The translations under genes and the position numbers were made by a program. A DNA stretch of 64,000 bases, from the NCBI RefSeq assembly GCF_009647655.1, contig NZ_WJFD01000004.1:372001-436000 (forward strand), in the 5' to 3' direction. This DNA is from Chitinophaga sp. SYP-B3965. Lineage in GTDB: Bacteria; Bacteroidota; Bacteroidia; Chitinophagales; Chitinophagaceae. Below the pieces are notes generated by a model that had not been told where the DNA came from, ran no database searches, and was given only the letters and a program-made list of their open reading frames with translations. Below are positions 8,143 through 16,340 of this stretch, in pieces (positions within the stretch are counted from its first letter, which is position 1; each line of letters starts with the position of its first letter).

Positions 8143-8751
8143 TTGCCAGCAGTCCAGCTATACAACGAGAATGAACTTCTTTCACGCATCGCAGAAGGTG
8201 ACCGGAATGCTTTTAAGCAACTTTACGACTTTTACTGGGAGGACATCTATTATATAGCCCTCAGTTTCCTGAAATCTCCGGAATGGTCCCAGGATATGAT
8301 CCAGGAGATCTTTATTAAGATCTGGCAAAAGCGGGCCTCCCTTCCTGCTATCGAACAATTCAGATCCTACTTATTTATAATAGCCCGCAATGAACTGATC
8401 AGCGCCCTCCGGCAAAAAATGAGAACAGACGGGCAAAAGGACCAATATGAGCAACAGCTGCCGGATCAGTTCCTGGCGCCGGACCAGTCTTTTGCAGTCA
8501 GAGAACTGGAAATGCAGATCGGGCAAGCGGTTCAACAATTGCCGGAACAACAGCGGCGTATTTTCCTCATGACGAGGAATGATGGACTCAGTCATGATGA
8601 AATAGCCGAACAACTTGGGCTGGCGCGAAAAACAGTGGCCAACAACATCACCAAAGCCCTCAACCACATCCGCGATTATCTTCTTCAACATGGTAACGAC
8701 ATGATTACCATTGCTTTGTATGTTTTTATACTCATCGGCAAAAAAAAGTAG
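8143..8751 (+). CDS. ECF sigma factor (Bacteroides expansion family 1 type)
   Basis: Sigma factor of 202 residues at the head of an uptake operon. Region 2 is AFKQLYDFYWEDIYYIALSF and QDMIQEIFIKIWQKR; region 4 is LSHDEIAEQLGLARKTVANN. There is no in-frame ATG near the N-terminus, so the TTG at 8143 is the only plausible start. The C-terminus is hydrophobic (MITIALYVFILIG) after the region 4 helices, followed by KKK. FecR follows after 66 bases. It likely activates its own operon and the downstream SusC/D genes. Confidence 0.9.
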   Translation: MPAVQLYNENELLSRIAEGDRNAFKQLYDFYWEDIYYIALSFLKSPEWSQDMIQEIFIKIWQKRASLPAIEQFRSYLFIIARNELISALRQKMRTDGQKDQYEQQLPDQFLAPDQSFAVRELEMQIGQAVQQLPEQQRRIFLMTRNDGLSHDEIAEQLGLARKTVANNITKALNHIRDYLLQHGNDMITIALYVFILIGKKK

Positions 8752-8783
8752 TGTTTTTAGCGGGACATTGATTTTCTGCCAGC

Positions 8784-8790
8784 GTCTTTA
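8784..8790 (+). promoter_or_regulatory. GTCTWTA motif in the sigma-FecR spacer
   Basis: GTCTTTA (preceded by GC, giving a CGTC core) 27 bases before the FecR start. The same 7-mer pattern lies in three other sigma-FecR spacers of this window. CGTC resembles the -10 element of many ECF promoters, so an autoregulated promoter is possible. Confidence 0.35.
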
Positions 8791-8817
8791 TTATGTTACC
8801 ATTAAATTATCTGTGGC

Positions 8818-9981
8818 TTGACAAGTAATCAACAAGAGAGATTTTATGCATTGCTGGAGCAATACCTTGCTGATACCATCAGGAAGGAGGATCTGGCTGA
8901 ATTAGAGGCCATCATGGAAGATCCTGCTGCTGAAGTATGGTTGCAGGGTTTTATTGACGACCGGATGGCTGATCGCAGTTACGTGCAGCAGCAGGACCTG
9001 CTATTAGCCTTTAAGGAAAAGGGCTACCAGTCTCTGATGCAGCGGATGGACGAAGAAGAAAAACCAGTAGTGGTACGGAGACTCTGGAAATGGGGGTGGG
9101 CAGCAGCAATTGTATTCCTGCTGGGCGCTTCCTTTTATTTCTGGTCTGAGAATAAGCCGCAGTCTACTGTAGCATCCAAAGAAAATAAAATAGAACCGGG
9201 GAAAAAGGGCGCCATCTTAACATTGGCCAATGGGGAAGAAGTGGTGCTGGATACTTTGGGCAATGGATTGATCACTACCCAGAACGGCGCGAAAGTATTA
9301 TTGCAGAATGGGCAGCTGGCTTATGATCCTACCGGAAACGGCAATATGGAAATAGTTTATAATACGATAAAAACCCCCAACGGCAGAGAGTTCCAGGTAA
9401 GGCTGCCGGATGGGACCATTGTTTGGCTCAATGCCGCCAGCTCTTTAAGATATCCTACACTCTTTACCGGCAAGGAACGGAAAGTGGAGATCACGGGAGA
9501 AGCTTATTTCGAAGTGGCTACCGATGCGGATATGCCTTTTCGTGTGAATGTTAATAATAAAGTAAACATAGAAGTACTGGGCACACATTTTAATGTGAAT
9601 GCCTATGATAATGAGCACAGTCTCAATACTACTTTGCTGGAAGGGGCTGTGCGTGTACAGTCCGTGGTTTTAAAACCTGGTCAGCAGGCACAGGTGGCAG
9701 AAGGGGAAACGGTGAAGGTGGTGAATAATGTAAACCTGGAAACGGTGATGGCCTGGAAGAACGGGCTGTTCAATTTTGAGAATAAAAGTTTAGAAGAAGT
9801 GATGCGGCAGCTGGAAAGGTGGTATGATCTGGAAGTGGTGTATGAAAAGGGGATACCGGATATTAAGTTCGGTGGAGAAATGAGCAGGGATATGGATCTG
9901 GCGGGATTGCTGAAATCGCTGGAAGCTTCTAAGGTGCATTTCAGATTGGAAGAAGGAAGGAAATTAATCGTATTACCATAG
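8818..9981 (+). CDS. FecR-type anti-sigma factor
   Basis: Protein of 387 residues. Its cytoplasmic N-terminus (LLEQYLADTIRKEDLAELEA) binds the sigma factor; a membrane segment lies at about 93-109. The periplasmic FecR domain has LANGEEVVLDTLGNG, then LPDGTIVWLNAASSLRYP, GEAYFEV, VLGTHFNVNAY and LLEGAVRV, and the C-terminal DUF4974 domain is FENKSLEEVMRQLERWYDLE. No ATG exists near the N-terminus; a TTG at 8818 must start it, as for the neighbouring sigma gene. It receives the signal from the STN domain of the downstream receptor. Confidence 0.9.
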   Translation: MTSNQQERFYALLEQYLADTIRKEDLAELEAIMEDPAAEVWLQGFIDDRMADRSYVQQQDLLLAFKEKGYQSLMQRMDEEEKPVVVRRLWKWGWAAAIVFLLGASFYFWSENKPQSTVASKENKIEPGKKGAILTLANGEEVVLDTLGNGLITTQNGAKVLLQNGQLAYDPTGNGNMEIVYNTIKTPNGREFQVRLPDGTIVWLNAASSLRYPTLFTGKERKVEITGEAYFEVATDADMPFRVNVNNKVNIEVLGTHFNVNAYDNEHSLNTTLLEGAVRVQSVVLKPGQQAQVAEGETVKVVNNVNLETVMAWKNGLFNFENKSLEEVMRQLERWYDLEVVYEKGIPDIKFGGEMSRDMDLAGLLKSLEASKVHFRLEEGRKLIVLP

Positions 9982-10031
9982 CCGTATTTCGGCCCTGCAT
10001 AACTAAATATCACATCCCTAAATCCATTGGC

Positions 10032-10070
10032 AAAAAAACAAAAGCCGGAAGTGTTGCAACCACTCCCGGC
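10032..10070 (-). terminator. Antisense-oriented hairpin in the FecR-SusC leader
   Basis: GCCGG (10044-10048) pairs with CCGGC (10066-10070) and AGTG with CACT inside it, around a TTGCAAC loop. A run of A with one C precedes it on the + strand, so on the - strand this is a stem followed by TTTTGTTTTTTT: an intrinsic terminator pointing left, away from SusC. No gene is known on that strand. A sister element with the same arms and a TTGCA loop lies at 54376-54411. Confidence 0.55.
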
Positions 10071-10135
10071 AGGCGTTCAGTTGACTCAATTTTTCGCTCT
10101 TAAACGATCATTTTAACAACCAAACAGTGCAATTT

Positions 10136-13100
10136 ATGCAAAAAACTGCTAATCGGAGCCGGTGGGCTGTGCCTGACACCTTCGTAGATCAACCACCTAA
10201 ATTTCGGCTCTCAGCGCAAATGCTGCGAATTATGAGGCTAACGTCATTTTTCCTTCTTACTATTTGTTTACACATTTCTGCGAAATCATCTTCGCAGACA
10301 GTAACACTTTCCGGCAAGGACGTTCCGCTGGAAAAGGTTTTTTCTGCTATTAAAAAACAAACCGGTTATGTTGTTTTTTATAACCGCGGCCTTTTAAATA
10401 ATTCCACACCTGTCACCCTTACTGTCAATAACATGCCATTGACGGATTTCATGACGGTTGCATTGAAAGATCAGCCCCTGGATTTCATCATCAATGGTAA
10501 AACTATTACACTATCTGAAAGAAGATCACTGGTTATCCCTGTACCACAGGCCCCGCTTGTGGGTCCGGCCTTAGTGCCTGTTTCCGGAATTATCAGGAAC
10601 TCTTCCGGTGTACCACTGGAAGGTGTTTCTATCCGGGTGAATGGTAGCAAAACGGGTACCAGGACTAATGCACAAGGTCATTTTGTGATCAATGCAAATG
10701 AAGGAGATGTACTCACTATTTCTTACGTAGGCTTTTTAGGGATGACGGTCCGTATCAATGCTACAGGTGCCATGATGATCTCTACAGAAAAGCAGGATAA
10801 GGATGCAAATATCCCCGGTCCTTCTGTTTCTGTGATCACGAACAATTCTCTCCGGAATTTATCGATCCAGCTTGCTCCTTCCGCCACTTCGCTGCAAACT
10901 GTTACGGTTAACAAAGGATATTATACTACCTCTCAAAAACTGAATACGGGTAATACTGTTACGATCAGGGGAGAGGAAATTGAAAAGCAACCTGTAGCTA
11001 ACTTCCTGCAAGCTTTGCAGGGCCGGGTAGCTGGTTTGATCATCACACAACAAAGCGGTGTACCGGGCAGTAATTTTACGGTGCAGATCCGTGGTCAGAA
11101 TAGTATCCTGAACGGGAATACACCATTATATATCGTAGATGGTATCCCTTATTCTTCTGATAAACTGAACCAGGTATTATCTGGTTTCGTAGGTGCTACT
11201 CCTTCTGTAGATCCCGGTTCTGCTGCGGGTCTTGGTGGTTTAAGCCCTTTGAACAATATCAACCCGGCGGACCTGGAAAGCATTGAGATCCTGAAAGATG
11301 CGGATGCTACTGCTATCTATGGATCGCGTGGTGCAAACGGTGTGATCCTGATCACTACCAAAAGAGGTGGTGCGGGTCCTTTAACTGTATCTGCCAACTT
11401 CAATTATGGTACGAATGCTCCTACACGTCTCATAAGATACATGAATACCCAGGAATATCTTGAAATGCGGAATGAAGCATTTAAGAATGATAATGTTACA
11501 CCAACCGTTAATGACTATGATGTAAATGGCACCTGGAGTAAAACGAAATATACTGACTGGACGAAACAGCTGGTTGGTGGCCAAAGCTCTAATATTAACG
11601 GGCAGGTTACTTTATCCGGTGGTTCAGAACAAACGCAATTCCAGCTTGGTATGGATTACAGCAGGCAGAACCCTCCTTACGGTGGTGGTTTTGCTGATAA
11701 CCGTGGTACGGTACGTTTTAATATCTCTAACACTTCTAAGGACAGAAGGTTCAGGATGGGATTCAGTACGGCTTATAGTGTAGACTATAATAACCTGCCG
11801 GGTATGGATGTGTATGCTAACATCGGCGTGGCACCCAATGCACCGGACCTGTTGTCTCCGGATGGTTCTTTGTTATGGACGAACAATGTGCTGAACCCTT
11901 TTGCTTCTTTGTTGCGGCAGTATAATGCTACTACCAAGAACCTGATGACGAATGTGCAGCTTACTTACCACATCATCGAAGGATTGAATGTGAAAGCTTC
12001 GCTGGGTTACACTAATTCCATCTTTAATGAAAGCCGTTTAAATCCTGCGAGTTCTTTCTTCCCGCTTCCTTTTTATAAAACAAAGGCGAATGCTTCTTTC
12101 GGTACCAACGGAGGAGATACCTGGATCTTTGAACCACAGGCAGAATATGACAAAGATATACTGGGTGGTAATTTGAGATTGCTGGTAGGATCTACTATGC
12201 AGGGCAGTGTAACGGAAGGGCAGGTGATCACTGGTAACTTCAGGTCAGATGCATCGTTGAATAACATGAATGCGGCTACTGAAAAGAATGTTGCCAATAG
12301 CTATGGTAAATATAATTATGCAGCTGTGTTCGGCCGCATCAGTTATAATTTTGATGAGAAATATGTGATCAACCTCACAGGCCGCCGTGATGGTAGCAGC
12401 CGTTTTGGACCAGGCCGTCAGTTCGCCAATTTTGGTGCTATTGGGGCAGGCTGGATCTTCAGCGATGAAAAGTTCATCAAGGATCATCTGCGATTCCTGA
12501 GCTTTGGTAAGTTCAGAGGATCTTATGGTATTACAGGTAGTGACCAGGTAGGCGGATATCTTTATCTCGATTCCTATACACCTACTCCTGCTTTCCAATA
12601 TCAGGGCCTGAATGGATTAACACCCAGCCGTATTTTCAATGAAGATTTTGGATGGGAGAATAACAAGAAGCTGGAAGGCGCGGTGGAACTGGGTTTCCTC
12701 AAAGACCGCCTGAATGTGTCTGCCAGCTGGTTTAAAAACCGTTCTTCCAATCAACTGGTACAACAACCTTTGTCTCCCGGAACAGGTGCTGATTTTGTAC
12801 AGGCTAACTTACCAGCTACTGTCCAGAATACAGGTTGGGAGTTTGTGGTGAGCAGCACGAACATCAAGAATAAAGGATTGACCTGGAGAACGAATATGAA
12901 TGTGACGATCTCCCGGAATAAGCTGGTTGCATTCCCTGGTTTGGCGCAATCTTCTTACGCCAGCCGTTTTGTTGTAGGAGAACCTGTGACGATGCTCAGG
13001 TTATTCCAGTTTGCAGATGTGGACCCGGCTACGGGTGTTTACCGGTTCGTGAATAAGAGCGGCCAGTTGACTACTTCACCTGCATACGGCGTGGATAATA

Positions 13101-13600
13101 TTATCATTTTTCATCCTAATCCTGATTTTTACGGAGGGGTACAGAATAGCTTAACCTACAAAGGTATTTCGCTGGATGTGTTTTTTCAGTTCACGAAACA
13201 GCGTGGCAAAAACATGCTGACAGGCTTGAATAATAGTATCGGTTCTATGAATAACGTTCCTGCGCTCTTTACGGAACGCTGGCAAAAACCGGGAGACATT
13301 GCACGCATTCAGAAATACACTACGCTGCAATATGGTCCGGCTTCGAACTCTCAAACTGCGGCCAACAATAGTGATTTTGGCTGGACGGATGCTTCCTATG
13401 TACGTTGCAAAAATGTGGCCATCTCTTATAACGTGCAGTCTAAATGGATAAAGAAAACTTTCATGAAATCAGCGAGGGTTTATCTGCAGGCACAGAACCT
13501 GTTCACCATTACTAACTACATGGGAGCAGACCCGGAAACACAGGGTTTAATACTTCCTCCAATGAAAACAATTAACGGAGGTTTCCAGTTCTCATTATAA
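10136..13600 (+). CDS. SusC/RagA-type TonB-dependent receptor with STN domain
   Basis: Outer-membrane TonB-dependent transporter of 1154 residues from the ATG at 10136 (a GTG lies three codons earlier). Order: signal peptide inside a long leader (about 30-50), STN domain (SQTVTLSGKDVPLEKVFSAI...LDFIINGKTITL), carboxypeptidase-regulatory-like domain (VSGIIRNSSGVPLEGVSIRV), plug (IEKQPVANFLQALQGRVAGL; PLYIVDGIPY; SIEILKDADATAIYGSRGAN) and a C-terminal beta-barrel ending GGFQFSL. The STN domain contacts FecR and makes this a transducer. SusD follows after 12 bases. Ligand unknown. Confidence 0.93.
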   Translation: MQKTANRSRWAVPDTFVDQPPKFRLSAQMLRIMRLTSFFLLTICLHISAKSSSQTVTLSGKDVPLEKVFSAIKKQTGYVVFYNRGLLNNSTPVTLTVNNMPLTDFMTVALKDQPLDFIINGKTITLSERRSLVIPVPQAPLVGPALVPVSGIIRNSSGVPLEGVSIRVNGSKTGTRTNAQGHFVINANEGDVLTISYVGFLGMTVRINATGAMMISTEKQDKDANIPGPSVSVITNNSLRNLSIQLAPSATSLQTVTVNKGYYTTSQKLNTGNTVTIRGEEIEKQPVANFLQALQGRVAGLIITQQSGVPGSNFTVQIRGQNSILNGNTPLYIVDGIPYSSDKLNQVLSGFVGATPSVDPGSAAGLGGLSPLNNINPADLESIEILKDADATAIYGSRGANGVILITTKRGGAGPLTVSANFNYGTNAPTRLIRYMNTQEYLEMRNEAFKNDNVTPTVNDYDVNGTWSKTKYTDWTKQLVGGQSSNINGQVTLSGGSEQTQFQLGMDYSRQNPPYGGGFADNRGTVRFNISNTSKDRRFRMGFSTAYSVDYNNLPGMDVYANIGVAPNAPDLLSPDGSLLWTNNVLNPFASLLRQYNATTKNLMTNVQLTYHIIEGLNVKASLGYTNSIFNESRLNPASSFFPLPFYKTKANASFGTNGGDTWIFEPQAEYDKDILGGNLRLLVGSTMQGSVTEGQVITGNFRSDASLNNMNAATEKNVANSYGKYNYAAVFGRISYNFDEKYVINLTGRRDGSSRFGPGRQFANFGAIGAGWIFSDEKFIKDHLRFLSFGKFRGSYGITGSDQVGGYLYLDSYTPTPAFQYQGLNGLTPSRIFNEDFGWENNKKLEGAVELGFLKDRLNVSASWFKNRSSNQLVQQPLSPGTGADFVQANLPATVQNTGWEFVVSSTNIKNKGLTWRTNMNVTISRNKLVAFPGLAQSSYASRFVVGEPVTMLRLFQFADVDPATGVYRFVNKSGQLTTSPAYGVDNIIIFHPNPDFYGGVQNSLTYKGISLDVFFQFTKQRGKNMLTGLNNSIGSMNNVPALFTERWQKPGDIARIQKYTTLQYGPASNSQTAANNSDFGWTDASYVRCKNVAISYNVQSKWIKKTFMKSARVYLQAQNLFTITNYMGADPETQGLILPPMKTINGGFQFSL

Positions 13601-13612
13601 AAAATTACGTAC

Positions 13613-15034
13613 ATGACATCTGCTAAACATATATTAAAAAGCGCCCTGGCCGGAGTTGTGCTCATCTCCATCATCGGTACTTCCTGTAAAAAATTCCTTG
13701 ATGTAGGCGCTCCTAAAACAGAGCTGGTATCAGAACTGGTATTTAATGATGAGCAAACTGCCATCAATGCGGTTACCAGTATCTATGGTGACATGATGGG
13801 TTCCAGCACCTTTGTAAGTGATTATTCTTCCAGTTATTTAGGCATGGCTGCAGATGAACTGGTAAGTGTGAGCAGCCCGCTGAATGTTTATTTCACGAAC
13901 ACGCTGGCCAGTGATAAAGACGATTTCTGGAAAAGCGGTTACAAGTATATTTACCAGGCTAACATTGTAAGGGAGGGAACAGAGCGATCTTCTTTGCTCG
14001 ATTCCACCAAAAGACAAATGATCGGGGAACTTTTGTTCGTGAGAGCCTTCTGCCATTTTTATATGGTGAACCTGTTCGGGGATATTCCTTACATGACCTC
14101 TACTGATTACAGGGTAACAAATGTAGCACCGCGGGAACCGGTTGCAGCAGTGTATGCCAAGATCCTGAAAGACCTGCTGGATGCCCGTGATCTGGTAAGG
14201 GAATATTATGTGGAGGCTACTAACAAACCTACTACTGAAAGGATCCGTCCAAATAAAGCAGTGGTAACTGCTATGCTTGCCCGTGTGTATTTGTACATGG
14301 GAAATTGGGCTAAAGCGGAAGAAGAAGCTACCACGCTGATCAACAATCCGCTTTATAACCTGCCTACGCTTATGAGCAGTGTGTTTCTCAGGACCAGTAC
14401 GGAAGCAATCTTTCAACTACAACCCAGTAGCCTGACTTATAACAACGGATACTCCGGACCCAATTTTATAATAGATGCAAGGCCCAATTCTTTCCGTCCT
14501 GTTTTGTCTGATCAGTTATGGAATGCTTTTGAACCGGGTGATAAAAGGCAAACGGAGTGGCTGGGTACTTTCAATAATTTTGGAACGATCACTCACTTTG
14601 CCTGGAAATACAAGATAGCACAGGTACCGGCACCGGCTCAATCAGAATTCCACATGGTGCTCCGCCTGGCAGAACAATATCTGATCAGGGCTGAAGCAAG
14701 GGCTAATCTGAATAATTTTGCCGGCGCTGCGCAAGATCTGAATAAACTCAGATTGCGGGCAAGGGCTACACCAACTGACCTTCCTGACTATCCGGAAACA
14801 CTGGACAAGGCACAATGCCTTGCAAAAGTAGAGCTGGAAAGGCAAAGGGAACTTTTCACAGAAATGGGCCACCGCTGGCTTGATCTGAAAAGGACCGGCA
14901 GGGCAGATGCTGTGATGGCTCCGGTGAAAGGAACTAAATGGCAAACAACAGACCAACTTTTCCCTCTCCCTAAATTACAACTTGAACTGAATCCGAATAT
15001 GACCGGCAAACAAAATCCGGGCTATACTTTATAA
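13613..15034 (+). CDS. SusD/RagB family substrate-binding lipoprotein
   Basis: Outer-surface lipoprotein of 473 residues, the lid partner of the SusC receptor 12 bases upstream. Lipobox IGTSC with Cys25. The family layout is present: TPR-like helices (AYRQ-type region ANIVREGTERSS...KRQMIGELLFVRAFCHFYMV), a variable ligand-binding middle, and the C-terminal ELERQRELFTEMGHRWLDLKR-type signature (VELERQRELFTEMGHRWLDL) before FPLPKLQLELNPNM. It captures the ligand and closes over SusC during uptake. Confidence 0.93.
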   Translation: MTSAKHILKSALAGVVLISIIGTSCKKFLDVGAPKTELVSELVFNDEQTAINAVTSIYGDMMGSSTFVSDYSSSYLGMAADELVSVSSPLNVYFTNTLASDKDDFWKSGYKYIYQANIVREGTERSSLLDSTKRQMIGELLFVRAFCHFYMVNLFGDIPYMTSTDYRVTNVAPREPVAAVYAKILKDLLDARDLVREYYVEATNKPTTERIRPNKAVVTAMLARVYLYMGNWAKAEEEATTLINNPLYNLPTLMSSVFLRTSTEAIFQLQPSSLTYNNGYSGPNFIIDARPNSFRPVLSDQLWNAFEPGDKRQTEWLGTFNNFGTITHFAWKYKIAQVPAPAQSEFHMVLRLAEQYLIRAEARANLNNFAGAAQDLNKLRLRARATPTDLPDYPETLDKAQCLAKVELERQRELFTEMGHRWLDLKRTGRADAVMAPVKGTKWQTTDQLFPLPKLQLELNPNMTGKQNPGYTL

Positions 15035-15042
15035 CATTCCAG

Positions 15043-15069
15043 CAAGGGGCCGTTGCGCCCCTTGTTTTT
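15043..15069 (+). terminator. Terminator or attenuator between SusD and TlpA genes
   Basis: CAAGGGGC at 15043-15050 pairs with GCCCCTTG at 15057-15064 around a 6-base loop and is followed by TTTTTA. It lies only 22 bases before the next gene on the same strand, so partial readthrough would set lower expression of the TlpA-protease genes. Confidence 0.7.
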
Positions 15070-15086
15070 AAACCCATGCTTTAGAT

Positions 15087-16340
15087 ATGAAAAAGATTTT
15101 TCAGTTAGCTGTGTGCCTGTTACCTGTAATAGGAATGGCCCAGGAAAAGAAAGCCATTATTACTGGCACAACAGATATTAAAGAGCCAACCACCATTTAT
15201 GCTTTGTATTATTATAAAGCAACAGAAAATAAAGCGTTTGATTCTACCGAAGTAAAAGATGGCAAGTTTACACTGGCTGTACCATTCAGTGGCACCACCG
15301 TTTCTGTGATGTTATATAAAAGTCCCAGTGGAGGCGGTATGCAACAGTCGAATGCCAGTGATCCAAAAGCCTTCATGCTGGATAAAGATGGTAGCAGCAT
15401 TCATATTAAGGATTCCATGAGAACGGCGGTGATCAGTAACAATAAGATAGAAGCCGAAAAAGCAAGGTATGTGAAATATATGTACCTGGCAGCAGCAGAT
15501 TCTGCGAAGATGGGCTTTTATATTAATGGCGTTTCCGCAATCGTGTATGATGTTATAGCTACCGCACCTGATAGTGTTAAGGATAGGGAGAACTATGATA
15601 AATTTCAAAAAACAATGGCCGCCATCCAAAAGATGAAGGACCTGGTACAGCAGAAACTGGTATTACAACGCAAATTCGTAAAAGAGAATCCGGATTCTTA
15701 TTTCAGTTTCAGTGCTGTGGAAGATATTGCCCGTTACAGTAAAGATATTGAAGAGGCACTGCCTTTATATAAAAGTTTGTCTGAAAACTTACGTAACAGT
15801 GAAGAAGCAGCCAAGGTATTAGCTACTATTGAAAAAACAAGAGACGACAGGTTGCATCCTGAAAAAAAAGCGGAAAAGAACACGGCTGATATGCTGAAAC
15901 GTCCTCAGCCATTAGCTACCGGTATCATGGCACCTGATTTTACACAGTTCGATGTAAATGGTAAACCAGTGAAACTGAGTGATTTTAAAGGACAATATGT
16001 ACTGATAGATTTCTGGGCTTCCTGGTGTGTACCTTGCCGTGCGGAAAACCCTAACGTCGTAAAAGCATACAACGAATTTAAAGACAGGAACTTCACCGTG
16101 CTGGGTATTGCACTGGAAGAAAAGGGCAGTAAAGACGCATGGCTCAAAGCCATTAAGAAAGACGGCCTCACCTGGACGCAGGTAGCAGATATCGAAAAAG
16201 GAGAAAACCCTGTAGCCAAAATGTATGGTGTATCTGGTATCCCTTATAATTTCCTCGTAGATCCTTCCGGTAAAATTGTTGCCAGCAATATCAGGGGAGA
16301 AGACCTGCAGAATAAACTTACAGAAATCCTTGCCAATTGA
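15087..16340 (+). CDS. TlpA/ResA-like thioredoxin with N-terminal DUF4369-like domain
   Basis: Exported thiol-disulfide oxidoreductase of 417 residues. A signal peptide (to about residue 18, GMAQ) is followed by a beta-rich DUF4369-like domain (AIITGTTDIKEPTTIYAL) and a helical linker. The thioredoxin domain begins near residue 275 (APDFTQFDVNGKPVKLSDFK) with the redox pair WCVPC at Cys314 and Cys317 and the cis-Pro element SGIPYNFLVD. It probably reduces disulfides in the periplasm. It overlaps the next gene at TTGA, a sign of coupled translation, and follows SusC/D. Confidence 0.9.
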   Translation: MKKIFQLAVCLLPVIGMAQEKKAIITGTTDIKEPTTIYALYYYKATENKAFDSTEVKDGKFTLAVPFSGTTVSVMLYKSPSGGGMQQSNASDPKAFMLDKDGSSIHIKDSMRTAVISNNKIEAEKARYVKYMYLAAADSAKMGFYINGVSAIVYDVIATAPDSVKDRENYDKFQKTMAAIQKMKDLVQQKLVLQRKFVKENPDSYFSFSAVEDIARYSKDIEEALPLYKSLSENLRNSEEAAKVLATIEKTRDDRLHPEKKAEKNTADMLKRPQPLATGIMAPDFTQFDVNGKPVKLSDFKGQYVLIDFWASWCVPCRAENPNVVKAYNEFKDRNFTVLGIALEEKGSKDAWLKAIKKDGLTWTQVADIEKGENPVAKMYGVSGIPYNFLVDPSGKIVASNIRGEDLQNKLTEILAN

